Shown here piece by piece: positions 8,201 through 20,500 of a stretch of 29,870 nt of DNA. The notes below the pieces were generated by a model. The model made no database searches, was not told where the DNA came from, and saw only the letters and a list, made by a program, of their open reading frames with translations. Position numbers and translations under genes: made by a program. The DNA is from Apostichopus japonicus (taxonomy: Eukaryota; Echinodermata; Holothuroidea; Aspidochirotida; Stichopodidae): the NCBI RefSeq assembly GCF_037975245.1, contig NC_092580.1, positions 35,463,906-35,493,775 of the forward strand, written 5' to 3'. How positions within the stretch are numbered: the stretch's first letter is position 1; each line of letters begins with the position of its first letter.

Positions 8201-11200
8201 CACGACAGCAGCTGATATAAATCTATGTTCGTTCCTAATACTTCAAGTTCCAGAGAACCCTATCAGAGCGCTGCAAAAGCAAACTGCCGTGGCCGGGTCT
8301 CGAGCCCAGGACCCAAAACACGTCACGCTCTCGAGCGCAACCAACCGCGCCACGACAGCAGCTGATATAAATCTATGTTCGTTCCTAATACTTCAAGTTC
8401 CAGAGAACCCTATCAGAGCGCTGCAAAAGCAAACTGCCGTGGCCGGGTCTCGAGCCCAGGACCCAAAACACGTCACGCTCTCGAGCGCAACCAACCGCGC
8501 CACGACAGCAGCTGATATAAATCTATGTTCGTTCCTAATACTTCAAGTTCCAGAGAACCCTATCAGAGCGCTGCAAAAGCAAACTGCCGTGGCCGGGTCT
8601 CGAGCCCAGGACCCAAAACACGTCACGCTCTCGAGCGCAACCAACCGCGCCACGACAGCAGCTGATATAAATCTATGTTCGTTCCTAATACTTCAAGTTC
8701 CAGAGAACCCTATCAGAGCGCTGCAAAAGCAAACTGCCGTGGCCGGGTCTCGAGCCCAGGACCCAAAACACGTCACGCTCTCGAGCGCAACCAACCGCGC
8801 CACGACAGCAGCTGATATAAATCTATGTTCGTTCCTAATACTTCAAGTTCCAGAGAACCCTATCAGAGCGCTGCAAAAGCAAACTGCCGTGGCCGGGTCT
8901 CGAGCCCAGGACCCAAAACACGTCACGCTCTCGAGCGCAACCAACCGCGCCACGACAGCAGCTGATATAAATCTATGTTCGTTCCTAATACTTCAAGTTC
9001 CAGAGAACCCTATCAGAGCGCTGCAAAAGCAAACTGCCGTGGCCGGGTCTCGAGCCCAGGACCCAAAACACGTCACGCTCTCGAGCGCAACCAACCGCGC
9101 CACGACAGCAGCTGATATAAATCTATGTTCGTTCCTAATACTTCAAGTTCCAGAGAACCCTATCAGAGCGCTGCAAAAGCAAACTGCCGTGGCCGGGTCT
9201 CGAGCCCAGGACCCAAAACACGTCACGCTCTCGAGCGCAACCAACCGCGCCACGACAGCAGCTGATATAAATCTATGTTCGTTCCTAATACTTCAAGTTC
9301 CAGAGAACCCTATCAGAGCGCTGCAAAAGCAAACTGCCGTGGCCGGGTCTCGAGCCCAGGACCCAAAACACGTCACGCTCTCGAGCGCAACCAACCGCGC
9401 CACGACAGCAGCTGATATAAATCTATGTTCGTTCCTAATACTTCAAGTTCCAGAGAACCCTATCAGAGCGCTGCAAAAGCAAACTGCCGTGGCCGGGTCT
9501 CGAGCCCAGGACCCAAAACACGTCACGCTCTCGAGCGCAACCAACCGCGCCACGACAGCAGCTGATATAAATCTATGTTCGTTCCTAATACTTCAAGTTC
9601 CAGAGAACCCTATCAGAGCGCTGCAAAAGCAAACTGCCGTGGCCGGGTCTCGAGCCCAGGACCCAAAACACGTCACGCTCTCGAGCGCAACCAACCGCGC
9701 CACGACAGCAGCTGATATAAATCTATGTTCGTTCCTAATACTTCAAGTTCCAGAGAACCCTATCAGAGCGCTGCAAAAGCAAACTGCCGTGGCCGGGTCT
9801 CGAGCCCAGGACCCAAAACACGTCACGCTCTCGAGCGCAACCAACCGCGCCACGACAGCAGCTGATATAAATCTATGTTCGTTCCTAATACTTCAAGTTC
9901 CAGAGAACCCTATCAGAGCGCTGCAAAAGCAAACTGCCGTGGCCGGGTCTCGAGCCCAGGACCCAAAACACGTCACGCTCTCGAGCGCAACCAACCGCGC
10001 CACGACAGCAGCTGATATAAATCTATGTTCGTTCCTAATACTTCAAGTTCCAGAGAACCCTATCAGAGCGCTGCAAAAGCAAACTGCCGTGGCCGGGTCT
10101 CGAGCCCAGGACCCAAAACACGTCACGCTCTCGAGCGCAACCAACCGCGCCACGACAGCAGCTGATATAAATCTATGTTCGTTCCTAATACTTCAAGTTC
10201 CAGAGAACCCTATCAGAGCGCTGCAAAAGCAAACTGCCGTGGCCGGGTCTCGAGCCCAGGACCCAAAACACGTCACGCTCTCGAGCGCAACCAACCGCGC
10301 CACGACAGCAGCTGATATAAATCTATGTTCGTTCCTAATACTTCAAGTTCCAGAGAACCCTATCAGAGCGCTGCAAAAGCAAACTGCCGTGGCCGGGTCT
10401 CGAGCCCAGGACCCAAAACACGTCACGCTCTCGAGCGCAACCAACCGCGCCACGACAGCAGCTGATATAAATCTATGTTCGTTCCTAATACTTCAAGTTC
10501 CAGAGAACCCTATCAGAGCGCTGCAAAAGCAAACTGCCGTGGCCGGGTCTCGAGCCCAGGACCCAAAACACGTCACGCTCTCGAGCGCAACCAACCGCGC
10601 CACGACAGCAGCTGATATAAATCTATGTTCGTTCCTAATACTTCAAGTTCCAGAGAACCCTATCAGAGCGCTGCAAAAGCAAACTGCCGTGGCCGGGTCT
10701 CGAGCCCAGGACCCAAAACACGTCACGCTCTCGAGCGCAACCAACCGCGCCACGACAGCAGCTGATATAAATCTATGTTCGTTCCTAATACTTCAAGTTC
10801 CAGAGAACCCTATCAGAGCGCTGCAAAAGCAAACTGCCGTGGCCGGGTCTCGAGCCCAGGACCCAAAACACGTCACGCTCTCGAGCGCAACCAACCGCGC
10901 CACGACAGCAGCTGATATAAATCTATGTTCGTTCCTAATACTTCAAGTTCCAGAGAACCCTATCAGAGCGCTGCAAAAGCAAACTGCCGTGGCCGGGTCT
11001 CGAGCCCAGGACCCAAAACACGTCACGCTCTCGAGCGCAACCAACCGCGCCACGACAGCAGCTGATATAAATCTATGTTCGTTCCTAATACTTCAAGTTC
11101 CAGAGAACCCTATCAGAGCGCTGCAAAAGCAAACTGCCGTGGCCGGGTCTCGAGCCCAGGACCCAAAACACGTCACGCTCTCGAGCGCAACCAACCGCGC

Positions 11201-14200
11201 CACGACAGCAGCTGATATAAATCTATGTTCGTTCCTAATACTTCAAGTTCCAGAGAACCCTATCAGAGCGCTGCAAAAGCAAACTGCCGTGGCCGGGTCT
11301 CGAGCCCAGGACCCAAAACACGTCACGCTCTCGAGCGCAACCAACCGCGCCACGACAGCAGCTGATATAAATCTATGTTCGTTCCTAATACTTCAAGTTC
11401 CAGAGAACCCTATCAGAGCGCTGCAAAAGCAAACTGCCGTGGCCGGGTCTCGAGCCCAGGACCCAAAACACGTCACGCTCTCGAGCGCAACCAACCGCGC
11501 CACGACAGCAGCTGATATAAATCTATGTTCGTTCCTAATACTTCAAGTTCCAGAGAACCCTATCAGAGCGCTGCAAAAGCAAACTGCCGTGGCCGGGTCT
11601 CGAGCCCAGGACCCAAAACACGTCACGCTCTCGAGCGCAACCAACCGCGCCACGACAGCAGCTGATATAAATCTATGTTCGTTCCTAATACTTCAAGTTC
11701 CAGAGAACCCTATCAGAGCGCTGCAAAAGCAAACTGCCGTGGCCGGGTCTCGAGCCCAGGACCCAAAACACGTCACGCTCTCGAGCGCAACCAACCGCGC
11801 CACGACAGCAGCTGATATAAATCTATGTTCGTTCCTAATACTTCAAGTTCCAGAGAACCCTATCAGAGCGCTGCAAAAGCAAACTGCCGTGGCCGGGTCT
11901 CGAGCCCAGGACCCAAAACACGTCACGCTCTCGAGCGCAACCAACCGCGCCACGACAGCAGCTGATATAAATCTATGTTCGTTCCTAATACTTCAAGTTC
12001 CAGAGAACCCTATCAGAGCGCTGCAAAAGCAAACTGCCGTGGCCGGGTCTCGAGCCCAGGACCCAAAACACGTCACGCTCTCGAGCGCAACCAACCGCGC
12101 CACGACAGCAGCTGATATAAATCTATGTTCGTTCCTAATACTTCAAGTTCCAGAGAACCCTATCAGAGCGCTGCAAAAGCAAACTGCCGTGGCCGGGTCT
12201 CGAGCCCAGGACCCAAAACACGTCACGCTCTCGAGCGCAACCAACCGCGCCACGACAGCAGCTGATATAAATCTATGTTCGTTCCTAATACTTCAAGTTC
12301 CAGAGAACCCTATCAGAGCGCTGCAAAAGCAAACTGCCGTGGCCGGGTCTCGAGCCCAGGACCCAAAACACGTCACGCTCTCGAGCGCAACCAACCGCGC
12401 CACGACAGCAGCTGATATAAATCTATGTTCGTTCCTAATACTTCAAGTTCCAGAGAACCCTATCAGAGCGCTGCAAAAGCAAACTGCCGTGGCCGGGTCT
12501 CGAGCCCAGGACCCAAAACACGTCACGCTCTCGAGCGCAACCAACCGCGCCACGACAGCAGCTGATATAAATCTATGTTCGTTCCTAATACTTCAAGTTC
12601 CAGAGAACCCTATCAGAGCGCTGCAAAAGCAAACTGCCGTGGCCGGGTCTCGAGCCCAGGACCCAAAACACGTCACGCTCTCGAGCGCAACCAACCGCGC
12701 CACGACAGCAGCTGATATAAATCTATGTTCGTTCCTAATACTTCAAGTTCCAGAGAACCCTATCAGAGCGCTGCAAAAGCAAACTGCCGTGGCCGGGTCT
12801 CGAGCCCAGGACCCAAAACACGTCACGCTCTCGAGCGCAACCAACCGCGCCACGACAGCAGCTGATATAAATCTATGTTCGTTCCTAATACTTCAAGTTC
12901 CAGAGAACCCTATCAGAGCGCTGCAAAAGCAAACTGCCGTGGCCGGGTCTCGAGCCCAGGACCCAAAACACGTCACGCTCTCGAGCGCAACCAACCGCGC
13001 CACGACAGCAGCTGATATAAATCTATGTTCGTTCCTAATACTTCAAGTTCCAGAGAACCCTATCAGAGCGCTGCAAAAGCAAACTGCCGTGGCCGGGTCT
13101 CGAGCCCAGGACCCAAAACACGTCACGCTCTCGAGCGCAACCAACCGCGCCACGACAGCAGCTGATATAAATCTATGTTCGTTCCTAATACTTCAAGTTC
13201 CAGAGAACCCTATCAGAGCGCTGCAAAAGCAAACTGCCGTGGCCGGGTCTCGAGCCCAGGACCCAAAACACGTCACGCTCTCGAGCGCAACCAACCGCGC
13301 CACGACAGCAGCTGATATAAATCTATGTTCGTTCCTAATACTTCAAGTTCCAGAGAACCCTATCAGAGCGCTGCAAAAGCAAACTGCCGTGGCCGGGTCT
13401 CGAGCCCAGGACCCAAAACACGTCACGCTCTCGAGCGCAACCAACCGCGCCACGACAGCAGCTGATATAAATCTATGTTCGTTCCTAATACTTCAAGTTC
13501 CAGAGAACCCTATCAGAGCGCTGCAAAAGCAAACTGCCGTGGCCGGGTCTCGAGCCCAGGACCCAAAACACGTCACGCTCTCGAGCGCAACCAACCGCGC
13601 CACGACAGCAGCTGATATAAATCTATGTTCGTTCCTAATACTTCAAGTTCCAGAGAACCCTATCAGAGCGCTGCAAAAGCAAACTGCCGTGGCCGGGTCT
13701 CGAGCCCAGGACCCAAAACACGTCACGCTCTCGAGCGCAACCAACCGCGCCACGACAGCAGCTGATATAAATCTATGTTCGTTCCTAATACTTCAAGTTC
13801 CAGAGAACCCTATCAGAGCGCTGCAAAAGCAAACTGCCGTGGCCGGGTCTCGAGCCCAGGACCCAAAACACGTCACGCTCTCGAGCGCAACCAACCGCGC
13901 CACGACAGCAGCTGATATAAATCTATGTTCGTTCCTAATACTTCAAGTTCCAGAGAACCCTATCAGAGCGCTGCAAAAGCAAACTGCCGTGGCCGGGTCT
14001 CGAGCCCAGGACCCAAAACACGTCACGCTCTCGAGCGCAACCAACCGCGCCACGACAGCAGCTGATATAAATCTATGTTCGTTCCTAATACTTCAAGTTC
14101 CAGAGAACCCTATCAGAGCGCTGCAAAAGCAAACTGCCGTGGCCGGGTCTCGAGCCCAGGACCCAAAACACGTCACGCTCTCGAGCGCAACCAACCGCGC

Positions 14201-17200
14201 CACGACAGCAGCTGATATAAATCTATGTTCGTTCCTAATACTTCAAGTTCCAGAGAACCCTATCAGAGCGCTGCAAAAGCAAACTGCCGTGGCCGGGTCT
14301 CGAGCCCAGGACCCAAAACACGTCACGCTCTCGAGCGCAACCAACCGCGCCACGACAGCAGCTGATATAAATCTATGTTCGTTCCTAATACTTCAAGTTC
14401 CAGAGAACCCTATCAGAGCGCTGCAAAAGCAAACTGCCGTGGCCGGGTCTCGAGCCCAGGACCCAAAACACGTCACGCTCTCGAGCGCAACCAACCGCGC
14501 CACGACAGCAGCTGATATAAATCTATGTTCGTTCCTAATACTTCAAGTTCCAGAGAACCCTATCAGAGCGCTGCAAAAGCAAACTGCCGTGGCCGGGTCT
14601 CGAGCCCAGGACCCAAAACACGTCACGCTCTCGAGCGCAACCAACCGCGCCACGACAGCAGCTGATATAAATCTATGTTCGTTCCTAATACTTCAAGTTC
14701 CAGAGAACCCTATCAGAGCGCTGCAAAAGCAAACTGCCGTGGCCGGGTCTCGAGCCCAGGACCCAAAACACGTCACGCTCTCGAGCGCAACCAACCGCGC
14801 CACGACAGCAGCTGATATAAATCTATGTTCGTTCCTAATACTTCAAGTTCCAGAGAACCCTATCAGAGCGCTGCAAAAGCAAACTGCCGTGGCCGGGTCT
14901 CGAGCCCAGGACCCAAAACACGTCACGCTCTCGAGCGCAACCAACCGCGCCACGACAGCAGCTGATATAAATCTATGTTCGTTCCTAATACTTCAAGTTC
15001 CAGAGAACCCTATCAGAGCGCTGCAAAAGCAAACTGCCGTGGCCGGGTCTCGAGCCCAGGACCCAAAACACGTCACGCTCTCGAGCGCAACCAACCGCGC
15101 CACGACAGCAGCTGATATAAATCTATGTTCGTTCCTAATACTTCAAGTTCCAGAGAACCCTATCAGAGCGCTGCAAAAGCAAACTGCCGTGGCCGGGTCT
15201 CGAGCCCAGGACCCAAAACACGTCACGCTCTCGAGCGCAACCAACCGCGCCACGACAGCAGCTGATATAAATCTATGTTCGTTCCTAATACTTCAAGTTC
15301 CAGAGAACCCTATCAGAGCGCTGCAAAAGCAAACTGCCGTGGCCGGGTCTCGAGCCCAGGACCCAAAACACGTCACGCTCTCGAGCGCAACCAACCGCGC
15401 CACGACAGCAGCTGATATAAATCTATGTTCGTTCCTAATACTTCAAGTTCCAGAGAACCCTATCAGAGCGCTGCAAAAGCAAACTGCCGTGGCCGGGTCT
15501 CGAGCCCAGGACCCAAAACACGTCACGCTCTCGAGCGCAACCAACCGCGCCACGACAGCAGCTGATATAAATCTATGTTCGTTCCTAATACTTCAAGTTC
15601 CAGAGAACCCTATCAGAGCGCTGCAAAAGCAAACTGCCGTGGCCGGGTCTCGAGCCCAGGACCCAAAACACGTCACGCTCTCGAGCGCAACCAACCGCGC
15701 CACGACAGCAGCTGATATAAATCTATGTTCGTTCCTAATACTTCAAGTTCCAGAGAACCCTATCAGAGCGCTGCAAAAGCAAACTGCCGTGGCCGGGTCT
15801 CGAGCCCAGGACCCAAAACACGTCACGCTCTCGAGCGCAACCAACCGCGCCACGACAGCAGCTGATATAAATCTATGTTCGTTCCTAATACTTCAAGTTC
15901 CAGAGAACCCTATCAGAGCGCTGCAAAAGCAAACTGCCGTGGCCGGGTCTCGAGCCCAGGACCCAAAACACGTCACGCTCTCGAGCGCAACCAACCGCGC
16001 CACGACAGCAGCTGATATAAATCTATGTTCGTTCCTAATACTTCAAGTTCCAGAGAACCCTATCAGAGCGCTGCAAAAGCAAACTGCCGTGGCCGGGTCT
16101 CGAGCCCAGGACCCAAAACACGTCACGCTCTCGAGCGCAACCAACCGCGCCACGACAGCAGCTGATATAAATCTATGTTCGTTCCTAATACTTCAAGTTC
16201 CAGAGAACCCTATCAGAGCGCTGCAAAAGCAAACTGCCGTGGCCGGGTCTCGAGCCCAGGACCCAAAACACGTCACGCTCTCGAGCGCAACCAACCGCGC
16301 CACGACAGCAGCTGATATAAATCTATGTTCGTTCCTAATACTTCAAGTTCCAGAGAACCCTATCAGAGCGCTGCAAAAGCAAACTGCCGTGGCCGGGTCT
16401 CGAGCCCAGGACCCAAAACACGTCACGCTCTCGAGCGCAACCAACCGCGCCACGACAGCAGCTGATATAAATCTATGTTCGTTCCTAATACTTCAAGTTC
16501 CAGAGAACCCTATCAGAGCGCTGCAAAAGCAAACTGCCGTGGCCGGGTCTCGAGCCCAGGACCCAAAACACGTCACGCTCTCGAGCGCAACCAACCGCGC
16601 CACGACAGCAGCTGATATAAATCTATGTTCGTTCCTAATACTTCAAGTTCCAGAGAACCCTATCAGAGCGCTGCAAAAGCAAACTGCCGTGGCCGGGTCT
16701 CGAGCCCAGGACCCAAAACACGTCACGCTCTCGAGCGCAACCAACCGCGCCACGACAGCAGCTGATATAAATCTATGTTCGTTCCTAATACTTCAAGTTC
16801 CAGAGAACCCTATCAGAGCGCTGCAAAAGCAAACTGCCGTGGCCGGGTCTCGAGCCCAGGACCCAAAACACGTCACGCTCTCGAGCGCAACCAACCGCGC
16901 CACGACAGCAGCTGATATAAATCTATGTTCGTTCCTAATACTTCAAGTTCCAGAGAACCCTATCAGAGCGCTGCAAAAGCAAACTGCCGTGGCCGGGTCT
17001 CGAGCCCAGGACCCAAAACACGTCACGCTCTCGAGCGCAACCAACCGCGCCACGACAGCAGCTGATATAAATCTATGTTCGTTCCTAATACTTCAAGTTC
17101 CAGAGAACCCTATCAGAGCGCTGCAAAAGCAAACTGCCGTGGCCGGGTCTCGAGCCCAGGACCCAAAACACGTCACGCTCTCGAGCGCAACCAACCGCGC

Positions 17201-17436
17201 CACGACAGCAGCTGATATAAATCTATGTTCGTTCCTAATACTTCAAGTTCCAGAGAACCCTATCAGAGCGCTGCAAAAGCAAACTGCCGTGGCCGGGTCT
17301 CGAGCCCAGGACCCAAAACACGTCACGCTCTCGAGCGCAACCAACCGCGCCACGACAGCAGCTGATATAAATCTATGTTCGTTCCTAATACTTCAAGTTC
17401 CAGAGAACCCTATCAGAGCGCTGCAAAAGCAAACTG

Positions 17437-17587
17437 CCGTGGCGCGGGTCTCGAGCCCAGGACCCAAAACACGTCACGCTCTCGAGCGCAACCAACCGCG
17501 CCACGACAGCAGCTGATATAAATCTATGTTCGTTCCTAATACTTCAAGTTCCAGAGAACCCTATCAGAGCGCTGCAAAAGCAAACTG
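17437..17587. repeat. Single 151 bp variant unit separating two uniform blocks
   Basis: This copy reads GTGGCGCGGG where the reference has GTGGCCGGG, a one-base G insertion near 17444, at the acceptor/T-stem boundary of the tRNA-like sequence. It is the only difference I can see among 136 consecutive units from 5137 to 25537. It shifts the repeat phase by one base and ends the long open frame. Confidence 0.92.
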
Positions 17588-20500
17588 CCGTGGCCGGGTC
17601 TCGAGCCCAGGACCCAAAACACGTCACGCTCTCGAGCGCAACCAACCGCGCCACGACAGCAGCTGATATAAATCTATGTTCGTTCCTAATACTTCAAGTT
17701 CCAGAGAACCCTATCAGAGCGCTGCAAAAGCAAACTGCCGTGGCCGGGTCTCGAGCCCAGGACCCAAAACACGTCACGCTCTCGAGCGCAACCAACCGCG
17801 CCACGACAGCAGCTGATATAAATCTATGTTCGTTCCTAATACTTCAAGTTCCAGAGAACCCTATCAGAGCGCTGCAAAAGCAAACTGCCGTGGCCGGGTC
17901 TCGAGCCCAGGACCCAAAACACGTCACGCTCTCGAGCGCAACCAACCGCGCCACGACAGCAGCTGATATAAATCTATGTTCGTTCCTAATACTTCAAGTT
18001 CCAGAGAACCCTATCAGAGCGCTGCAAAAGCAAACTGCCGTGGCCGGGTCTCGAGCCCAGGACCCAAAACACGTCACGCTCTCGAGCGCAACCAACCGCG
18101 CCACGACAGCAGCTGATATAAATCTATGTTCGTTCCTAATACTTCAAGTTCCAGAGAACCCTATCAGAGCGCTGCAAAAGCAAACTGCCGTGGCCGGGTC
18201 TCGAGCCCAGGACCCAAAACACGTCACGCTCTCGAGCGCAACCAACCGCGCCACGACAGCAGCTGATATAAATCTATGTTCGTTCCTAATACTTCAAGTT
18301 CCAGAGAACCCTATCAGAGCGCTGCAAAAGCAAACTGCCGTGGCCGGGTCTCGAGCCCAGGACCCAAAACACGTCACGCTCTCGAGCGCAACCAACCGCG
18401 CCACGACAGCAGCTGATATAAATCTATGTTCGTTCCTAATACTTCAAGTTCCAGAGAACCCTATCAGAGCGCTGCAAAAGCAAACTGCCGTGGCCGGGTC
18501 TCGAGCCCAGGACCCAAAACACGTCACGCTCTCGAGCGCAACCAACCGCGCCACGACAGCAGCTGATATAAATCTATGTTCGTTCCTAATACTTCAAGTT
18601 CCAGAGAACCCTATCAGAGCGCTGCAAAAGCAAACTGCCGTGGCCGGGTCTCGAGCCCAGGACCCAAAACACGTCACGCTCTCGAGCGCAACCAACCGCG
18701 CCACGACAGCAGCTGATATAAATCTATGTTCGTTCCTAATACTTCAAGTTCCAGAGAACCCTATCAGAGCGCTGCAAAAGCAAACTGCCGTGGCCGGGTC
18801 TCGAGCCCAGGACCCAAAACACGTCACGCTCTCGAGCGCAACCAACCGCGCCACGACAGCAGCTGATATAAATCTATGTTCGTTCCTAATACTTCAAGTT
18901 CCAGAGAACCCTATCAGAGCGCTGCAAAAGCAAACTGCCGTGGCCGGGTCTCGAGCCCAGGACCCAAAACACGTCACGCTCTCGAGCGCAACCAACCGCG
19001 CCACGACAGCAGCTGATATAAATCTATGTTCGTTCCTAATACTTCAAGTTCCAGAGAACCCTATCAGAGCGCTGCAAAAGCAAACTGCCGTGGCCGGGTC
19101 TCGAGCCCAGGACCCAAAACACGTCACGCTCTCGAGCGCAACCAACCGCGCCACGACAGCAGCTGATATAAATCTATGTTCGTTCCTAATACTTCAAGTT
19201 CCAGAGAACCCTATCAGAGCGCTGCAAAAGCAAACTGCCGTGGCCGGGTCTCGAGCCCAGGACCCAAAACACGTCACGCTCTCGAGCGCAACCAACCGCG
19301 CCACGACAGCAGCTGATATAAATCTATGTTCGTTCCTAATACTTCAAGTTCCAGAGAACCCTATCAGAGCGCTGCAAAAGCAAACTGCCGTGGCCGGGTC
19401 TCGAGCCCAGGACCCAAAACACGTCACGCTCTCGAGCGCAACCAACCGCGCCACGACAGCAGCTGATATAAATCTATGTTCGTTCCTAATACTTCAAGTT
19501 CCAGAGAACCCTATCAGAGCGCTGCAAAAGCAAACTGCCGTGGCCGGGTCTCGAGCCCAGGACCCAAAACACGTCACGCTCTCGAGCGCAACCAACCGCG
19601 CCACGACAGCAGCTGATATAAATCTATGTTCGTTCCTAATACTTCAAGTTCCAGAGAACCCTATCAGAGCGCTGCAAAAGCAAACTGCCGTGGCCGGGTC
19701 TCGAGCCCAGGACCCAAAACACGTCACGCTCTCGAGCGCAACCAACCGCGCCACGACAGCAGCTGATATAAATCTATGTTCGTTCCTAATACTTCAAGTT
19801 CCAGAGAACCCTATCAGAGCGCTGCAAAAGCAAACTGCCGTGGCCGGGTCTCGAGCCCAGGACCCAAAACACGTCACGCTCTCGAGCGCAACCAACCGCG
19901 CCACGACAGCAGCTGATATAAATCTATGTTCGTTCCTAATACTTCAAGTTCCAGAGAACCCTATCAGAGCGCTGCAAAAGCAAACTGCCGTGGCCGGGTC
20001 TCGAGCCCAGGACCCAAAACACGTCACGCTCTCGAGCGCAACCAACCGCGCCACGACAGCAGCTGATATAAATCTATGTTCGTTCCTAATACTTCAAGTT
20101 CCAGAGAACCCTATCAGAGCGCTGCAAAAGCAAACTGCCGTGGCCGGGTCTCGAGCCCAGGACCCAAAACACGTCACGCTCTCGAGCGCAACCAACCGCG
20201 CCACGACAGCAGCTGATATAAATCTATGTTCGTTCCTAATACTTCAAGTTCCAGAGAACCCTATCAGAGCGCTGCAAAAGCAAACTGCCGTGGCCGGGTC
20301 TCGAGCCCAGGACCCAAAACACGTCACGCTCTCGAGCGCAACCAACCGCGCCACGACAGCAGCTGATATAAATCTATGTTCGTTCCTAATACTTCAAGTT
20401 CCAGAGAACCCTATCAGAGCGCTGCAAAAGCAAACTGCCGTGGCCGGGTCTCGAGCCCAGGACCCAAAACACGTCACGCTCTCGAGCGCAACCAACCGCG

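Larger units (their letters stand above)
5137..17436. repeat. Uniform core block, 82 consecutive apparently identical monomers
   Basis: Units start every 150 bases from 5137 to 17287 without a single length change, and I see no base difference between copies by eye. One reading frame also stays open throughout and translates identically in every copy. The run is 12.3 kb. Such uniformity implies recent amplification or efficient homogenisation by unequal exchange or gene conversion, or else a consensus smoothed by the assembler. It is bordered on the left by the 178 bp unit and on the right by a unit with one inserted base. Confidence 0.93.
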
